A DNA stretch of 51,866 nucleotides from Clostridiales bacterium. GTDB taxonomy: Bacteria > Bacillota > Clostridia > Oscillospirales > CAG-272. Under the pieces are notes generated by a model that was given only the letters and a program-made list of their open reading frames with translations, ran no database searches and was not told where the DNA came from. Each line of letters opens with the position of its first letter. Position 1 is the stretch's first letter. Below, piece after piece: positions 50,480 through 51,866 of the stretch. Location of the stretch: the NCBI GenBank assembly GCA_022800625.1, contig JAAWQR010000015.1, positions 1 through 51,866 on the forward strand, written 5' to 3'. Position numbers and translations under genes: made by a program.

Positions 50480-50863
50480 CTATGCGGTTTTAGCTTCATC
50501 AATTTCTAACTTTATTTCGGGATAGTTATTCAAAAACCATTTCTTCACTTTTGGATAATGCGAGTTGTGGCAGGCGATTATATCCTTTAAGTTTTGGTAT
50601 TCGGCGAACATTTTTTCAGAGTTCTCATGCGAGTGTATGTAGTTCTCAATATATTCGTATGTTAGTCCCTTATATGTTTCTTTGCTTTTGGGTTTGTTTA
50701 TTGTTCTTAGAGAAACGGCAAATTCGGGAAAATCTTCTCTTATTGCTTTTAATCTATTATATTCGTCTGTACCGGGGAATCTTGATTTTTTAGCGAATCC
50801 CGCTGAAAGTATGATTTGCTTTTTGGTATAGTCGATTCTCATTTCACTATGCTTTGTTTTCAT
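50480..50863 (-). CDS. small mobile-element protein, paralogue A
   Basis: 127 aa, not recognised. It shares a pattern with the next gene upstream (50884-51288): IDYTKKQIILSAGFAKK, TDEYNRLKAIREDFPEF, YKGLTYEYIENYI, YPKVKKWFLNNYPEI. A beta-hairpin start followed by helices. GAAAGG lies 10 nt before ATG 50863. Ends in TAG, so TAG is a normal stop within this element too. Confidence 0.7.
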   Translation of the reverse strand: MKTKHSEMRIDYTKKQIILSAGFAKKSRFPGTDEYNRLKAIREDFPEFAVSLRTINKPKSKETYKGLTYEYIENYIHSHENSEKMFAEYQNLKDIIACHNSHYPKVKKWFLNNYPEIKLEIDEAKTA

Positions 50864-50883
50864 TATATATATCCCTTTCTATG

Positions 50884-51288
50884 TTAAGCTGATATTATTT
50901 CTTTCTCTTTTCTTCTGCTTGCGGCTAATATTTTATTGACCTTTTCATTGTTACCTATCGCTTCTGGATACTTTTCGATAAACCAAATTTTAATGTCGTA
51001 GTAGCTAGATAATGTAGCCCTCTTATTTTCATAATCAGTTATATTTTCGTTATCATATTTAGTAATATATCTTTCCATAAAATCATAGGTTAATCCTTTT
51101 ACTGATAGATTGTTTTTAACATGCTTGTGCTGACATTGACGTATTGTTACGGTATAATCAGAATGCTTTTCAAGAATTTCTTGAAGCTCTTTATATTCGG
51201 GAGAACCGTATTTTTGAGCCTTCTTTCCGTATGTTGCGCTAAGTTCGATTGTCTTTTTTGTGAAGTTAATTGTGATGTTGTTCGTCAT
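50884..51288 (-). CDS. small mobile-element protein, paralogue B
   Basis: 134 aa. INFTKKTIELSATYGKK, SPEYKELQEILEKHSDYTV, SVKGLTYDFMERYI, YDIKIWFIEKYPEAI align in order with the gene at 50480-50863, so the two are tandem duplicates (20 nt apart, one operon). AGGT lies 8 nt before ATG 51288. Function unknown. Confidence 0.7.
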   Translation of the reverse strand: MTNNITINFTKKTIELSATYGKKAQKYGSPEYKELQEILEKHSDYTVTIRQCQHKHVKNNLSVKGLTYDFMERYITKYDNENITDYENKRATLSSYYDIKIWFIEKYPEAIGNNEKVNKILAASRRKEKEIISA

Positions 51289-51671
51289 TTTTTCTTACCT
51301 CATATTATAATATTTTTTGTTTTTAGGAGTTTGTTTTCGTCCTTCTTTGTGATTATATTATATCATATGAGGTTATTTTGCATGTCATTATAATGGTACT
51401 AAGATAAGATTATTTATACTTTTTTATAAAAAGATGTTGTATAGTTGTTCTGTTCTTCTTCTGGAGTTGATTTATTCTTGTTTCAAAGTTGTTTTGATGT
51501 TTTTCAGTTGTTGTTTGGGTATTGATATTCCCTTTTTTGCCTTATTGTGATATAATATATTCAGGTCAACAGTTAGGTCAACAACGGGTCAACAAAACTA
51601 ACTGTGACAAGAAATTTATATAAATCGCAAATCGAAAAAAGCCTTGATTTATAAGGGATTTTCGGGGGATT
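51289..51671. other. right-end control region of the element
   Basis: No gene. A minus-strand TGATATAAT (51365-51357) could be the promoter of the paralogue pair. CCTCATAT / ATATGAGG (51298-51305 with 51365-51372) flank it as an inverted repeat, a possible operator. The rest is T-rich up to the GGTCAACA repeats. Confidence 0.5.
51564..51594 (+). promoter_or_regulatory. putative recombinase arm sites, right (3 copies)
   Basis: GGTCAACA at 51564-51571, 51576-51583 and 51587-51594, spaced 11-12 nt, in the same orientation as the two copies next to attL. Confidence 0.6.
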
Positions 51672-51742
51672 GGTGTGGCTCAGTTTGGTAGAGTGCTTGG
51701 TTCGGGACCAAGAGGCCGCTGGTTCGAATCCAGTCACTCCGA
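51672..51742 (+). repeat. attR, 71-bp direct repeat (tRNA-Pro without its first 3 nt)
   Basis: Identical to 34861-34931. The preceding bases are ATT instead of CGG, so the acceptor stem cannot close at its end, and no promoter precedes it. It is the displaced 3' part of the original chromosomal tRNA gene. Confidence 0.93.
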
Positions 51743-51779
51743 AAAAGAAAAAACACGCGTTAGCGTGTTTTTTCTTTTT
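51742..51779 (+). terminator. original chromosomal tRNA terminator
   Basis: AAAAAGAAAAAACACGC pairs perfectly with GCGTGTTTTTTCTTTTT (51742-51758 with 51763-51779), loop GTTA. Chromosomal DNA resumes here; 51780-51866 shows no feature. Confidence 0.85.
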
Positions 51780-51866
51780 CAGCAGTATTTGTATGAAAAA
51801 CAGCGAGAAAACTGCCGAAGCAGTATAATTTTCAGTTTTCCATAATGCAGTTTTTGCACTTCCGCG

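Larger units (their letters stand above)
34861..51671. mobile_element. 16.8-kb integrative element in tRNA-Pro
   Basis: Bounded by a perfect 71-bp direct repeat of the tRNA (34861-34931 and 51672-51742). A tyrosine recombinase lies just inside the left end, GGTCAACA repeats lie near both ends, and the base composition is more A+T-rich than the left flank. Cargo: WYL regulator, structured RNA, dead-exonuclease protein, UvrD-like helicase, SbcCD, radical SAM protein, LRR protein; then a minus-strand block of five small genes. I see no relaxase, coupling protein, capsid, terminase or excisionase, so transfer must depend on a helper or on genes I cannot recognise. Confidence 0.9.

Overview
The window looks like a low-to-mid GC, Gram-positive Clostridia-type chromosome, most likely an uncultured gut or anaerobe lineage. 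The evidence is an ispH-rpsA fusion gene, MreBCD with Maf, lipoprotein signal peptides, a Zur/ZnuABC operon, a cytoplasmic GH95-type enzyme, and many ribosome binding sites that pair with the CCUUUC end of a Firmicute 16S rRNA. Taxonomy is inferred from gene content only.

Chromosomal part, 1-34.8 kb. A short direct repeat precedes maf-mreB-mreC-mreD-plsC-ispH/rpsA, all on the + strand: nucleotide clean-up, cell shape, phospholipid acylation, and isoprenoid synthesis fused to ribosomal S1. A convergent hpf (ribosome hibernation) follows, then two consecutive ABC exporter half-transporters. Next come a lipoprotein of the DUF187/GHL10 type, a Sir2 deacylase, a NUDIX protein, a nitroreductase and two envelope proteins. 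From 16.4 to 19.9 kb lies an A+T-rich patch with a broken XRE regulator, an AbrB plus Spo0A-C-like pair, three small XRE regulators, and a roughly 1 kb non-coding block holding two inverted copies of a structured repeat. A strong promoter overlaid by a nearly perfect 29-nt Fur/Zur palindrome drives thymidylate kinase-zur-znuA-znuC, with znuB just behind. Then come a polysaccharide deacetylase with Ig-like repeats, a GH95-like hydrolase, a large unrecognised partner protein, and two paralogous solute-binding lipoproteins.

Mobile part, 34,861-51,671. A 16.8 kb element is inserted in a tRNA-Pro(CGG) gene. A perfect 71-bp direct repeat covers all but the first 3 nt of the tRNA on each side. A tyrosine recombinase lies next to attL, and short GGTCAACA repeats near both ends look like recombinase arm sites. 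No relaxase, capsid, terminase or recognised replication gene is visible. The cargo is a WYL regulator divergent from a promoter that makes a 166-nt structured RNA with its own terminator. Behind it, on the same strand, are a zinc-finger protein with a catalytically dead exonuclease fold, a UvrD-like helicase, SbcD, SbcC, a radical SAM/SPASM protein, and an LRR protein whose N-terminus carries an [10 protein letters not shown] motif. On the opposite strand at the far end sit five small genes. Two of them overlap by ATGA, and each is interrupted by one in-frame TAG.

The best candidates for something undescribed are the WYL/leader-RNA/dead-exonuclease/UvrD/SbcCD cassette, which looks like a DNA-processing defence or DNA-maintenance system, and the radical SAM plus NSSSSS-LRR pair, which looks like a maturase with its substrate. 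Both are inferences from gene content and layout.
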